Of a stretch of DNA of 64,000 nucleotides, positions 8,643 through 17,559 are shown piece by piece; within the stretch, counting starts at the first letter, position 1, and each line of letters begins with the position of its first letter. Below the pieces are notes generated by a model. The model saw only the letters and a list, made by a program, of their open reading frames with translations, was not told where the DNA came from and did no database searches. The stretch lies in NCBI RefSeq assembly GCF_000698125.1, contig NZ_BAXA01000004.1, forward strand, positions 1 to 64,000, read 5' to 3'. The translations under genes were made by a program, and so were the position numbers. The stretch comes from Geomicrobium sp. JCM 19038. GTDB lineage: Bacteria; Bacillota; Bacilli; Bacillales; Marinococcaceae.

Positions 8643-9224
8643 TTGAATCCGATTATGATTGAATTTCCTGATGAGATCTATACAGAACGATTGTACATAA
8701 GAGCACCACGTTTTGGTGACGGGAAAGTTGTGTATGAGGCATTAAAGCACTCGCATGAAGCGCTAAAACTGTGGATGCCATTCGCTCAAGAAGTGCCAAT
8801 AATGGAAAAAGTCGAAGAGGAAGTTCGTCAAGCACATGTGAGATTTTTAACGAGGGAAGATCTACGATTGCATATTTTCCATCGTGAAAATGGTCAGTTT
8901 GTAGGATCTACAGGATTACATCGAATCAATTGGAATGTGAGACGATTTGAAATTGGTTATTGGGTTGATCAACGTCACGAGCGGCAAGGATATATCACTG
9001 AAGCGGTCCAAGGCATTACAACGTTTGCTTTTCAGGAGTTAAAGGCGAATCGCATCGAGATTCGCTGTGATGAATTGAACCGAAAAAGCCGCGCTGTTCC
9101 AGAACGTTTAGGGTTTACGCTAGAAGGAGTTTTACAAAACGACGATGTTGCTCTTCATAAAACGGATGAATTAAGAAATACGTGTATCTACGCAAACATT
9201 TCAAATGAGAAACACGCAGAATAA
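8643..9224 (+). CDS. GNAT acetyltransferase, RimJ/RimL type
   Basis: A 193-residue N-acetyltransferase of the ribosomal-protein-serine type. The N-terminus YTERLYIRAPRFGDG is typical of the RimJ/RimL group, the acetyl-CoA site is the WVDQRHERQGYITEAV segment near residue 110, and RIEIRCDELNRKSRAVPERLGF is the conserved C-terminal part. TTG at 8643 is taken as the start because AAAGGAGG is nine bases upstream, while the in-frame GTG at 8634 abuts that site. It shares a terminator with the next, convergent gene. Substrate unknown. Confidence 0.88.
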   Translation: MNPIMIEFPDEIYTERLYIRAPRFGDGKVVYEALKHSHEALKLWMPFAQEVPIMEKVEEEVRQAHVRFLTREDLRLHIFHRENGQFVGSTGLHRINWNVRRFEIGYWVDQRHERQGYITEAVQGITTFAFQELKANRIEIRCDELNRKSRAVPERLGFTLEGVLQNDDVALHKTDELRNTCIYANISNEKHAE

Positions 9225-9257
9225 AGCGAGTCGAAACAACTCTTCGACTCGCTTTAT
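9221..9257. terminator. Bidirectional terminator
   Basis: ATAAAGCGAGTCGAA pairs perfectly with TTCGACTCGCTTTAT across seven bases between two convergent genes; the stop codons of both genes lie in its edges. Confidence 0.85.
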
Positions 9258-9808
9258 TCTGTCGCTTCGTCTTTATGTATTCGTCGGCCAGGATAAAAGG
9301 CAATGGCTTCGTCGAGGGGATTAGCTTTAGCCGTTATCGTTTGTGGATCGATGCGATAGACAGCAGTGGAAGCACCTACAGAAGATCGATAGTTTTGCAC
9401 GTGTGATTTACGAACCGCTCGCTCGTAATACCCTGGTACGTATTTATCAATCATCATTTGCATCGCTTGAGTAGCCTCATCAAGATCTGTGACTTCTTCA
9501 ATCTCTCCAAAAATCATCACGCTCATATAAGCCGTATCGGTCTTGGCAGGAACTGGATCGACCATCGTGCCGTACTCCTCACAAATTGAAAAGCATGCTT
9601 GATTGTTTTCTTTTATAATACGAACCTTTTTCCCTTCGTTCGCACCATGGAAATACAGTTGGTCATTATAATAAGCATAATTCAGCGGTACTACGTAAGG
9701 AACATCACCGTCAGTTACTCCTAAATGTCCAATTCGTGCTTTTGTAATGAACGTCTTGACTTGTGTTTGATCAGAAACGGTTAGTTTTTCGTTGCGAATC
9801 GCATTCAT
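9254..9808 (-). CDS. Pyridoxamine 5'-phosphate oxidase-like FMN-binding protein
   Basis: A split-barrel flavin-binding protein of about 184 aa. Residues 20-60 (IGHLGVTDGDVPYVVPLNYAY) and the segment LYFHGANEGKK are the typical FMN-phosphate contacts of the NimA/PNPOx-like group, which reduces or binds nitro compounds, heme or flavin. ATG at 9808 follows AAGGGGG by eleven bases; the ATG at 9829 has no ribosome site. No operon partner. The exact substrate cannot be told from sequence. Confidence 0.85.
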   Translation of the reverse strand: MNAIRNEKLTVSDQTQVKTFITKARIGHLGVTDGDVPYVVPLNYAYYNDQLYFHGANEGKKVRIIKENNQACFSICEEYGTMVDPVPAKTDTAYMSVMIFGEIEEVTDLDEATQAMQMMIDKYVPGYYERAVRKSHVQNYRSSVGASTAVYRIDPQTITAKANPLDEAIAFYPGRRIHKDEATE

Positions 9809-9991
9809 GTCAAAGGAAGCCCCCTTCATTTCTGTTAGTGCCTCTAGTGTATGCTGCCTCTGGTCGTATACAAAGGGGCAGAACGTTAAAAAGTCTTAGT
9901 GCCAGATCATAAAAAATGAGCGAATGCCCTATGACACTAGCACGTACAGCAAATGACATTTAGCGTACAGTAATCAAGAGGAGGTTTTCTT

Positions 9992-10888
9992 ATGCCCAGA
10001 ATTTTTATTGATCCAGGACACGGAGGTCATGATCCAGGGGCGCAAGGAAACGGTTTGCGTGAAAAGGATCTCGTCTTACAAATTGGATTGAAAGTGCGGG
10101 ACCTTTTAAGACAAGACTATGAAAATGTCCAAGTGAGTATGAGCCGTACGAACGATACGTTTATTGCTTTGAATGAACGAGCAAGGTTAGCTGTTGCATG
10201 GGGAGCGGATGCCTTTGTCTCCATTCATTTGAATGCACATAATGGTTCTTCAAATGGAACAGAAACGTTTATGCATTCGAGCTCAAACCTTCCGGGTCTA
10301 CGAAATCACTTGCAACAAAATATATTACGTGAGATTAGAGCGTTCGGAAGTGTAACAGATCGAGGGTTAAAGTCTGCGAACTTTGCAGTGTTACGTGGCA
10401 CATATCAACACATGAGAACTGCGTTAACCGAGTCATTGTTTGTTGATAGTCAGCGAGATGCTGCTTTATTAAAAAGACCAGAAGTGATTGATGCCATTGC
10501 GAGAGGGCATGTACTAGGCATTGCTGCAGAATTCCAATTAGTGAAACGTTCGAACCCTAATGGCAAACCGATTGAAGAGGGGTTGATGATTGTGAGAGCG
10601 GAAGATTTCCAATGGGCTTCAGGAAAAGAACGCTTCGAAACGGTATTACGTCGTTTTGGAAATCAACGAGAGCAAGAAGCCTACCAGAACAACACATTGA
10701 ATGTTAGTGATGCGATGGGGGTACTTGCAAAAGCAATTCTTGCACAACCGAGTCAAACCGTACCAGAAACTCATCGCGACGCTTGGGAAGAATTAACGAA
10801 CCGTGGGATTTTTAATGGCCAGAATCCTAATCATCCATTAACGAGAGCGCAGCAAGCAACCGTTATAAAGCGTCTTGAAGAAGAGTAA
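9992..10888 (+). CDS. N-acetylmuramoyl-L-alanine amidase (Amidase_3)
   Basis: A zinc amidase that cleaves the bond between muramic acid and the stem peptide. The catalytic domain spans residues 1-185: IDPGHGGHDPGA holds the first zinc His, ARLAVAWGADAFVSIHLNAH the second His, and LTESLFVDSQRD the catalytic Glu. The C-terminus (about 230-298), with AWEELTNRGIFNG and LTRAQQATVIKRL, looks like an S-layer-homology-type wall-binding repeat. There is no signal peptide, so export would need lysis or another route, as for phage-type lysins. AGGAGG is eight bases before the ATG. Confidence 0.9.
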   Translation: MPRIFIDPGHGGHDPGAQGNGLREKDLVLQIGLKVRDLLRQDYENVQVSMSRTNDTFIALNERARLAVAWGADAFVSIHLNAHNGSSNGTETFMHSSSNLPGLRNHLQQNILREIRAFGSVTDRGLKSANFAVLRGTYQHMRTALTESLFVDSQRDAALLKRPEVIDAIARGHVLGIAAEFQLVKRSNPNGKPIEEGLMIVRAEDFQWASGKERFETVLRRFGNQREQEAYQNNTLNVSDAMGVLAKAILAQPSQTVPETHRDAWEELTNRGIFNGQNPNHPLTRAQQATVIKRLEEE

Positions 10889-10895
10889 GTATAAA

Positions 10896-10935
10896 AGGAG
10901 AATGAGCAAATCATTCAGCTCGTTCTCTTACTTTT
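10896..10935 (+). terminator. Terminator after the amidase gene
   Basis: GAGAATGAGC pairs with GCTCGTTCTC (10898-10907 with 10918-10927), followed by TTACTTTT. Confidence 0.75.
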
Positions 10936-10986
10936 AAAGTCGGTGACGGGAGTTGACAGTAGTTTATCTTTGAGGTATGCTAGATA

Positions 10987-11078
10987 TGAATGACATTCAG
11001 TCACTGATTAAATGTAACCAGTTGCCTAAGCTGTTTTAAACGGTTTTTTATTTATTATAAAAATGACTGACAGTCATT
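10987..11078 (+). promoter_or_regulatory. Two palindromic operators before the SMR pump genes
   Basis: Perfect odd-centred palindromes occur at 10987-10999 (TGAATG-A-CATTCA) and 11062-11078 (AATGACTG-A-CAGTCATT). They share the TGA...TCA layout and are 63 bases apart, the second 24 bases before the first pump gene. The form is typical of TetR-family operators, but no repressor gene is adjacent. Confidence 0.6.
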
Positions 11079-11101
11079 CATTTCTAAAGGGGGAATATCA
11101 A

Positions 11102-11440
11102 ATGAGTAAATCTTGGATGTATGTCATCTTAACATGTATCTTTGAGTTGCTTTGGGTGTTTGGGTTTAATGTGGCAAGTGAATGGTGGCATTGGGCCATT
11201 ATCATTCCAATCATTATCGTAGATTTTTACTTTTTAGCTAAAGCGTGTGAAGGATTACCGACAGGAACGGTTTATGCAATTTTCGCAGCAGCGGGAACTG
11301 TAGGTACAGCACTTATGGATCTATTTATATTCGGTGGTGCGTTTAGCTTATTAAAAGGATTGTTTATGGGGTTGCTCGTTATTGGGGTCATTGCGTTGAA
11401 GCTTGCAGATCAAAGTTCTGAAGCAGAAGGGGTGGCGTAA
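11102..11440 (+). CDS. SMR multidrug efflux protein, first subunit of a pair
   Basis: A 112-residue four-helix transporter of the small multidrug resistance family. The essential membrane Glu is at residue 14 (CIFELLWVFGFN), with LPTGTVYAIFAAAGTVG in helix 3 and a polar C-terminal tail (SSEAEG) like that of YkkC. Paired SMR proteins work as heterodimers driven by protons and export cationic drugs or guanidinium-type compounds. ATG at 11102 follows AAAGGGGG; an upstream ATG lies inside the operator and has no ribosome site. The next gene begins one base after this stop. Confidence 0.9.
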   Translation: MSKSWMYVILTCIFELLWVFGFNVASEWWHWAIIIPIIIVDFYFLAKACEGLPTGTVYAIFAAAGTVGTALMDLFIFGGAFSLLKGLFMGLLVIGVIALKLADQSSEAEGVA

Positions 11441-11441
11441 C

Positions 11442-11756
11442 ATGGGTTGGTTATACGTAAGTATTGCAGCTATGCTTGAAGTGGCTGGAGTTATAGGATT
11501 AAAGAAGTTTAGTTCGAACAAAACCTTTCAAAATGCCTTGCTATTCTTCGGCGGGTTTGGCGGCTCATTTATCTTCTTATATGCATCATTTAACTATTTA
11601 CAGATGAGTGTCGCTTATGCCGTGTGGATTGGCATTGGTACGGCAGCGGCAGTCATTGTAAATATGGCGTTCTTTAATGAATCAAAAAGCATGGGGAGAA
11701 TCATAAGTGTTGTGATCATCGTCATTGGAGTGACAGGCTTAAAGGCTGTTTCTTAG
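11442..11756 (+). CDS. SMR multidrug efflux protein, second subunit
   Basis: Partner of the preceding gene, 104 aa with four helices. The essential Glu is at residue 12 (AAMLEVAGVIGLKKF), and SVAYAVWIGIGTAAAV in helix 3 is the SMR signature. It resembles YkkD, without the long tail of its partner. The ribosome site (GGGGTGG) lies in the end of the first gene. The two would insert in opposite orientations and form one pump. A terminator follows. Confidence 0.9.
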   Translation: MGWLYVSIAAMLEVAGVIGLKKFSSNKTFQNALLFFGGFGGSFIFLYASFNYLQMSVAYAVWIGIGTAAAVIVNMAFFNESKSMGRIISVVIIVIGVTGLKAVS

Positions 11757-11769
11757 AAACGTTAACACA

Positions 11770-11808
11770 AAGAATGACAGTAAGTCCGCTGAAGTTACTG
11801 TCATTCTT
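11770..11808. terminator. Bidirectional terminator
   Basis: AAGAATGACAGTAA pairs perfectly with TTACTGTCATTCTT over 14 bases. It ends the SMR operon and covers the last codons of the convergent YolD-like gene. Confidence 0.82.
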
Positions 11809-12049
11809 CATTGACGGTTAAGGCTGCCAACATAATGTGGCGGTAAGGAATGATATGAAATCGGTCGCCATCGTCGATAATGACGACTTGATCAGTATTG
11901 TTACAATCGATCACCTTTCCAGTAACCGTTTGTTTCACGCCATCATAATAGGTCAATTTCGTATCGACCTGTTGCGCTCTTCCGCTAACAAGCGTTTTAG
12001 CAATGATTCTCCATTCCTTTGCGCTTACTTTAGGCTCTGCATATAACAC
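11801..12049 (-). CDS. YolD-like protein under SOS control
   Basis: About 82 aa, with a small beta-rich domain (KLTYYDGVKQTVTGKVIDCN, VVIIDDGDRFHIIPYRHI) that matches YolD-like proteins. In Bacillus these genes usually sit beside a Y-family DNA polymerase (UvrX/DinB type) and are LexA-controlled; here no polymerase is adjacent. GTG at 12049 is preferred (seven bases from GGAGG) over TTG at 12052. The promoter upstream carries a LexA box, which independently supports the family call. Role unknown; probably damage-related. Confidence 0.65.
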   Translation of the reverse strand: MLYAEPKVSAKEWRIIAKTLVSGRAQQVDTKLTYYDGVKQTVTGKVIDCNNTDQVVIIDDGDRFHIIPYRHIMLAALTVNEE

Positions 12050-12082
12050 CAAACCACCTCCGGATGGACGTCTTCGTTCTTC

Positions 12083-12111
12083 ATTATATACGAACGTATG
12101 TTCTTTATCAA
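12083..12111 (-). promoter_or_regulatory. SigA promoter with LexA (SOS) box in the spacer
   Basis: On the minus strand TTGATA (12111-12106) and TATAAT (12088-12083) are exactly 17 bases apart. The spacer holds AGAACATACGTTCG (12091-12104), which matches the Gram-positive LexA box CGAAC-N4-GTTCG at all but one base. LexA bound there would block RNA polymerase. The rest of the stretch to 12391 shows no further gene. Confidence 0.78.
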
Positions 12112-12406
12112 GTGAATGTAGGAGTACTTATGAAAAGTTGTAACGATTTGTAGGGAAGAGTCCTGTTCTCAAACTGGTCAACGGTTATTTCTCCAATCTC
12201 CTTTATAGTGTTTCCTTTACATCCACTTGCTAGTCATTGAAACGGTGTCTTTTTCAAAGATTCTAGATGAAAAAGTAAAACCCTTTCGATGTAGGGAATC
12301 GATTTTACAAGATGTGTCACTTAATTTTTTGTCCATCGTATTTTAAAATAAATAGAGTAAGGCTACGATGTAAGATACGACGTCAGGATGTATGGAGCGT
12401 GTTGCA

Positions 12407-13513
12407 TTGAATAAAATGCTAAGTACCGCAATTCTTTGTATGAGTGTGCTAACTAGCAATTTAATCGCTACATCGACACAAGAGGATGAGTCGATATGGC
12501 AACGGCTAGATGCGGTCATTGAATCATGGATCGGTGAGTTGAACTTGTATGAAGCGATGGAATCATTTAATGACTGGTTAACGACGATTTTGCCGTTTGA
12601 TATTGAACCGGAGGAACAGGAACTAACGGAGCCTAGCCTTCCTGAATTAGATGAGCCAGGTACTCAACAATTTGCCATTCATAATATCGAACTTGGTGAT
12701 GTAAGAGACGATGTGCAAGCAGAGGTAGGGGAAGGTCAGCGTGCAACGTTAAATGAGTATGGTGTTGATTGGGAAGCCTATCATGAAGATTATCATCAAT
12801 TCATCATGGTTTCTTACGACGAGCAAGATCAAGTGAGAGCGCTGTTCACGAACCAAGAACTTGTCACTTCGGAATTTGGGATTGAACACGGAAGTTCGAG
12901 ACAAAGTGTCCAAGATGCGTTAGGTGAACCGCTTGAAGTGATGACAAAGGGGCTCATGCGTTATCAGATTAATAGTAACGGTGAATACGATGTTTATGAA
13001 CTTGACGGATCCTATGTCACAATTTTTTATGATCAACATCAAGATCAGACTGTAACAGCTATCCAGATTATTGATGAAAGCTTAGAACAACAAAGAAGTG
13101 AGTTCTATGCGGATGAAAGCCAAGAGCTAATCGAAGGCTTCGAGTACCAGCTGTTTGACTTAACGAATGCTGCCCGAGTGCAACATGGGCTAAGTGTGCT
13201 AACGTGGAGTGAGGAAGTACGGTTTACGGCTCGGGAACATAGTGAGGATATGGCTCAGAATGGGTATTTTGATCACAATAATCAAGCGGGACAAACGCCA
13301 TTTGATCGAATGGAGGAAGATAACATTTCCTTCACACGAGCTGGTGAGAATCTTGCGTACGGTCAAGCGAGTAGTATTTTTGCACACGAAGGGTTGATGA
13401 ACTCTCTCGGTCACCGGGAAAATATTGTAGAATCTCAGTTTGAACGGTTAGGTGTTGGCGTTGCGATAAACGAAGACAATCAACCGTATTTTACTGAGAA
13501 GTTCTATCGATAA
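12407..13513 (+). CDS. Secreted CAP/SCP-domain protein (YlbC/YkwD-like)
   Basis: An exported protein of about 368 aa. A signal peptide (residues 3-20) is followed by an acidic linker, the CAP-associated N-terminal domain (about 85-230, GSSRQSVQDALGEP) and the CAP/SCP domain (about 245-368), with conserved HSEDMAQNGYFDH, AGENLAYG, GHRENI and a closing YFTEKFY. The family is widespread in Bacillus; its function is unsettled, possibly in the wall or in binding small molecules. TTG at 12407 has GGAG nine bases before it and gives a standard signal peptide; ATG at 12392 is the alternative. Strongly acidic, as expected for an alkaliphile. Confidence 0.88.
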   Translation: MNKMLSTAILCMSVLTSNLIATSTQEDESIWQRLDAVIESWIGELNLYEAMESFNDWLTTILPFDIEPEEQELTEPSLPELDEPGTQQFAIHNIELGDVRDDVQAEVGEGQRATLNEYGVDWEAYHEDYHQFIMVSYDEQDQVRALFTNQELVTSEFGIEHGSSRQSVQDALGEPLEVMTKGLMRYQINSNGEYDVYELDGSYVTIFYDQHQDQTVTAIQIIDESLEQQRSEFYADESQELIEGFEYQLFDLTNAARVQHGLSVLTWSEEVRFTAREHSEDMAQNGYFDHNNQAGQTPFDRMEEDNISFTRAGENLAYGQASSIFAHEGLMNSLGHRENIVESQFERLGVGVAINEDNQPYFTEKFYR

Positions 13514-13519
13514 TTTAGA

Positions 13520-13554
13520 AACGTACACCGTCCTTTGACGGTGTGCGTTTTTTT
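13520..13554 (+). terminator. Terminator after the CAP gene
   Basis: ACGTACACCGTC and GACGGTGTGCGT pair with one G-T, followed by seven T; it overlaps the stop of the convergent VOC gene. Confidence 0.88.
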
Positions 13555-14398
13555 AAGATGGAACGTGCAGGAGGAATTGGTTGTTAGAAGGATCAGCAAC
13601 CATAAAATCATCACTTACCGTAACCTGTAATCGTTGTAGACGTGTGATCATGTCCTGGCGTGTTTGTTCATTAGGAAGGGTAAGTGTGTAAAATCGAAGC
13701 CCAGCACTGTGAGAGCTTGGCGGCTTCGCACCAACGCCATTCCAGACATTTAAGCCTAGATGGTGATGGTACCCATTGTCAGAAATAAAAAGTGCTTGGT
13801 TCGAGAAACGAGAGACTACGTCTAGCCCTAATCCTTCGGTGTAAAAGGTTTCCGTTTCTGGCAAGTTGGCAACGTGTAAGTGAAGGTGGCCCATCACCGT
13901 GTTAGAAGGAACAGCGCTCCAAGTAGAGGCTTCTACATCTTCGATTAAATCATCGAAATCAAGTGGATCAACTGTCATATGGACGAGACCGTCGTTCCAC
14001 GTCCAGTCTTTTGCATCTCGATCTGCATAAATCTCAATACCATTTCCGTCAGGGTCATTAAAATAAATTGCTTCGCTAACGAGATGATCAGAGGAAGCAA
14101 TCGGCAAACCAATGCGTTGAAAGTGTTGAACAATGTGTGCAAGGTCTTTGCGAGTCGGAAGTAATAAAGCGAAATGATACAAGCCAGTCGTTCGAGACTC
14201 TTTGGGCTGTGCATCGGTAGGCTGATAAAGGTCGAGAAGAGGAGTTTTTCCGTTTGCGCTTAGTTGCGCAACGTTGTCTTGTCGATTTAGCGTATGTAAT
14301 CCGATAACCTTCTCATAAAACGAGAGTGAACGATCAAGGTTTGTTACATTTAAGGATACGTGTGAAACGTGAATCGTAGCTTCATTATGAAAGTTCAT
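13553..14398 (-). CDS. VOC-family ring-cleavage dioxygenase, CatE-like
   Basis: A 281-residue protein with two vicinal-oxygen-chelate domains: residues 8-130 (VSLNVTNLDRSLSFYEKVIGL, ending DGNGIEIYAD) and 165-275 (LHLHVANLPETETFYTEGLGL). Metal ligands are the His near residue 11, the Glu in IEIYAD, and the His in MGHLHLHV. It resembles Bacillus CatE (catechol 2,3-dioxygenase), which removes catechols, but glyoxalase or dioxygenase activity on another ring compound is possible. No linked aromatic pathway genes are present. Confidence 0.83.
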   Translation of the reverse strand: MNFHNEATIHVSHVSLNVTNLDRSLSFYEKVIGLHTLNRQDNVAQLSANGKTPLLDLYQPTDAQPKESRTTGLYHFALLLPTRKDLAHIVQHFQRIGLPIASSDHLVSEAIYFNDPDGNGIEIYADRDAKDWTWNDGLVHMTVDPLDFDDLIEDVEASTWSAVPSNTVMGHLHLHVANLPETETFYTEGLGLDVVSRFSNQALFISDNGYHHHLGLNVWNGVGAKPPSSHSAGLRFYTLTLPNEQTRQDMITRLQRLQVTVSDDFMVADPSNNQFLLHVPS

Positions 14399-14519
14399 GT
14401 TTAGGCCCCTTTTCTAGTAGCTGGTAAGTCATGCTGACATTAATCATTGTTGCAAGTGGATTGTGAAGATCTGGCAGACAAGTCTTTGATTTATTGTTCA
14501 CCAATTGGCATATGAGTAA

Positions 14520-15435
14520 TCAAAAAAGTATGGTTGAAAGATAGATCGTAAACGTTACAGTCAAAATACTTAGTAACGTGGAATAGAGTACAATTTGAGC
14601 ATGGAGCTCAGGCTCGACGTTATACTCTAAAGCAAGTGATGATGTATTCCTTGACGTTGGGAACGAGCTTGCAATAAATAAAGACTGAGCAATCACGCCG
14701 CTAATTCCAAGAATGGAAATAAGTAAAAAGCCAATAACAGGACCGGCAATCAGCTCCCTAAGAGTGCCCATGTGATGACGCGATGGAAATAACGTATGGA
14801 AATTGCAGATAATTGTGCGCCAAGCAGCAAAAGTGCGAGTGCAACAAATCCATTTGCAAGGTGTTCAATAGGAACCATTAGAAAATTAGGAAGAGTAACG
14901 TTCAAATATTGCAGGAATAACCCTAATAGTACGGCATAAATTACAGGCATTCTTATAAAGGCCTTCAAAATTTCTAAAAGTGATTTGGAAGCAGCGAGTA
15001 GATTGTATAAACCGTACGAATAGGTCATAATATTTTGAAAGACGAGCACGAAAATTTGAACGGTGATTCCAATTGGCTGTCCGCTAAAGACGAGCTGACT
15101 GACTGGAAGTCCGTAGTTGCCCGAATTCATGAGCGTAATACTGTTGTTTAAAGCGGCTTTCTCTCCTGCTTTTAAGTGTAGCAGTTTCGATAATAGTTGA
15201 CTAAGCATAACTGTTATGAGTGAAAAAAGAAGTAAATAGACGATCATTTGCGTCAGTAACTGTGCATCAAGTTCAACGAGGTAAAGGTTTAGAAAAACAG
15301 CAGCCGGCATTAAACAATACGTAAGCAACTTGGATAAGTGTGATAAGTTCATGGAAAACTTCTTCTGAAGAAAAGCACCGATCAGCACAAGCAGTAAAAT
15401 CGGCAAGATGACAGATGTATGATAGAAAAAAACAT
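14520..15435 (-). CDS. AEC-family carrier (two frameshifts)
   Basis: A membrane carrier of about 305 aa (ten helices) of the auxin-efflux-carrier/malate-permease family, which moves organic acids or similar anions. NSITLMNSGNYGLPVSQLVF near residue 110 is the conserved crossover. Two breaks: the start ATG at 15435 (with GGGGGG upstream) needs one more T in the run 15426-15432, giving MFFFYHTSVILPILLL, and one more G at 14756-14758 joins WALLG to ELIAGPVIGF. Both are single-base losses in homopolymers, so the gene is probably intact. Substrate unknown. Confidence 0.75.
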
Positions 15436-15599
15436 AGAAGCCCCCCAGTCATTCGTTACATAAACTTAGTATACCGAATTAGTATTCATTGGTGTAATGC
15501 GTGTTTATCATAGCACCTAATAAAGTATACTTATAAATAAGCGGATGAAGGTGATGTGCGTTAATCTGAATTATTTATCGAGAGAGGAAGGTGTTTGAC

Positions 15600-15995
15600 A
15601 TGAAAAAAGCAACACCGTTCTTAATGTTTCAAGGTGGGGTCGCAGAACGAGCGATGAATCAGTATGTGGATTGCTTTGATGATGCAGAAATTCAAACGAT
15701 TACACGTTACGGTTCAGATCAACCCGCTCGAGAAGGTACAGTCATGCAAGCGACGTTTCGTATTAAAGATCAAGAGTTTATGTGTATTGATAGTGACATC
15801 TCTCACGGGTTTGATTTTACACCGTCGTTTTCCATTTATATCACATGTGAATCTCTAGAAGAGTTTGATCAACTGTACAATAAGTTGAGTGAAGATGGGT
15901 TTACGATGATGCCTCCAGACAACTATGGGTTCAGCACGAGATTTGCTTGGTTGAATGATCGGTTTGGTGTCTCGTGGCAATTGAATGTAACGTAA
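15600..15995 (+). CDS. PhnB-like VOC family protein
   Basis: A cytosolic protein of 131 aa of the '3-demethylubiquinone-9 methyltransferase-like' VOC group (PhnB, YjdN). Signs are TPFLMFQGGVAERAMNQYVDCF at the start, the FMCIDSDISHGFDFTPSFSIYI core and the final RFGVSWQLNV. ATG at 15600 follows AGGAAGG by eight bases. Members bind metals weakly or not at all, and no enzyme activity can be assigned. It is a single-gene unit. Confidence 0.85.
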   Translation: MKKATPFLMFQGGVAERAMNQYVDCFDDAEIQTITRYGSDQPAREGTVMQATFRIKDQEFMCIDSDISHGFDFTPSFSIYITCESLEEFDQLYNKLSEDGFTMMPPDNYGFSTRFAWLNDRFGVSWQLNVT

Positions 15996-15999
15996 GGTA

Positions 16000-16042
16000 A
16001 AACCTGTAGTGAACGAAAAGGGTCGTTTACTACAGGTTTTTT
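16000..16042 (+). terminator. Terminator after the PhnB-like gene
   Basis: AAACCTGTAGT and ACTACAGGTTT pair, with more pairing inside (GAACGA/TCGTTT), followed by six T. Confidence 0.85.
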
Positions 16043-16149
16043 GTGAAGCTAAATTGAAAGATTATTTAAATAATTAGAGGTTGTCTCCTATTCTATGAAG
16101 AACTACTAGAAAAGCATAAAGGTGCTAAAAAACGAGGAGGCGTTAATCT

Positions 16150-17540
16150 TTGAATAACGTAGATGTAGCAGGTACATATGGTCCTATCGACCGGCAACAA
16201 TTATTTGAAATGATGAAAACGGGTGAGCTGGATACATTGATCGTTGGCTTTGTTGACATTCAGGGGAGGTTAATGGGGAAGCGATTAACTGCAGACTATT
16301 GTTTAGAGACCGAATTGGTGCACGGCTCCAAGTTTTGTACGTACTTACTCGGTACGGACCTTGATTTGAATACGATTGAAGGGTACTCCTATATGAGTTG
16401 GGAGACAGGTTATGGGGATTGGATTGCAGAACCTGATTGGGCAACGTTAAATGTATTGCCTTGGCAAGAGAAGACGGCATTAGTGTTTGCAGATGTGATT
16501 AACGAAGAACATAAAGATGTGCCAATCTCACCACGGTCAATTTTGAAAAAGCAAATTGAACGGGCAAATGATAAAGGTCTGTTCCCAAAAATGGTGAGTG
16601 AACTAGAGTTTTATTTGTTTAACGAAAGTTTGAGTCAGCGTTTAAGAAAGACTATCGAGATTTACAAGTTGCCGGTCAATTTAATGAAGATTACAGTTTG
16701 CTCCAGGGCTCGAAGAATGAACCGTTTTATCGTCACATTCGTAACATGATGACAAAAGCAGGGGTTCCGATTGAATCGTCAAAAGGTGAAGCCCATATTG
16801 GGCAACACGAAATTAATCTAAAGTATGGGGATGCGTTAACATCTGCTGACCGTCATATTCTTTTGAAGCACGGAATGAAAGAGATGGCTATTCAACAAGA
16901 CTATGCACTAACCTTTATGGCGAAACCGCATCATGACTGGACAGGCTCAAGCGGCCATATTCATTTGAGTTTGAGTGATGAGTCGGGCAACACGAATTAC
17001 TTCTATGATGAACATGAAACGAATGGAATGTCCGAAACGATGCAACATTTTTTAGCTGGAATTCTAGCGTATACGAAAGATTTTTCGTTGTTTTATGCGC
17101 CTTATGTCAATTCATACAAACGGTTCGTCCCTGATAGTTGGGCGCCTACGAATATCGTCTGGAGTAAAGACAACCGCTCGTCTGGTTACCGCATTGTCGG
17201 AGAAGGCAAAGGTATGCGTATTGAGAATCGAATTCCAGGTGCCGATTTTAACCCGTACTTGGCGTATTCAGCAATGCTAGGTGCTGGACTGAAGGGTCTT
17301 GAGCAGAAATTGCCATTAAGTAAAGAGCATATTGGCAATGCATATCAATCGGAAGAAGTTCCCCGAATCCCTGCTACTTTGTATGAAGCGATTGATTGTT
17401 GGAAGAACAGTACCGTCGTTCATGAAGTATTAGGTGAAGATGTTACTTTGCATTATTTACACACAGCCGTTGTTGAGCAAGAACAACATAACAGATATGT
17501 ATCTGAATTTGAGATTAAGCGAAACTTTGAACAATGTTAG
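16150..17540 (+). CDS. Glutamine synthetase-family enzyme (frameshift)
   Basis: Of the class that includes gamma-glutamyl-polyamine synthetases: it would join glutamate to an amine using ATP. Repaired length is 463 aa. Metal and substrate motifs: SELEFYLF near residue 152, GEAHIGQHEINL near 214, GSSGHIHLSL near 265, NSYKRFVPDSWAPTNI near 320 and ENRIPGADFNPYLAY near 360. One T is missing in 16629-16631; restoring it joins NES to FESAFKKDYRDLQ. TTG start after GAGGAGG. First gene of an operon with an amidohydrolase and an alcohol dehydrogenase, so it more likely serves amine breakdown than nitrogen assimilation. Substrate unproven. Confidence 0.85.
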
Positions 17541-17559
17541 TAGACGAGAGGATGTGGTG

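Noticed and set aside
11000-11101. Guanidine (ykkC) riboswitch before the SMR genes
   Set aside because: The conserved ykkC core is absent; the region is short and taken up by two palindromes.
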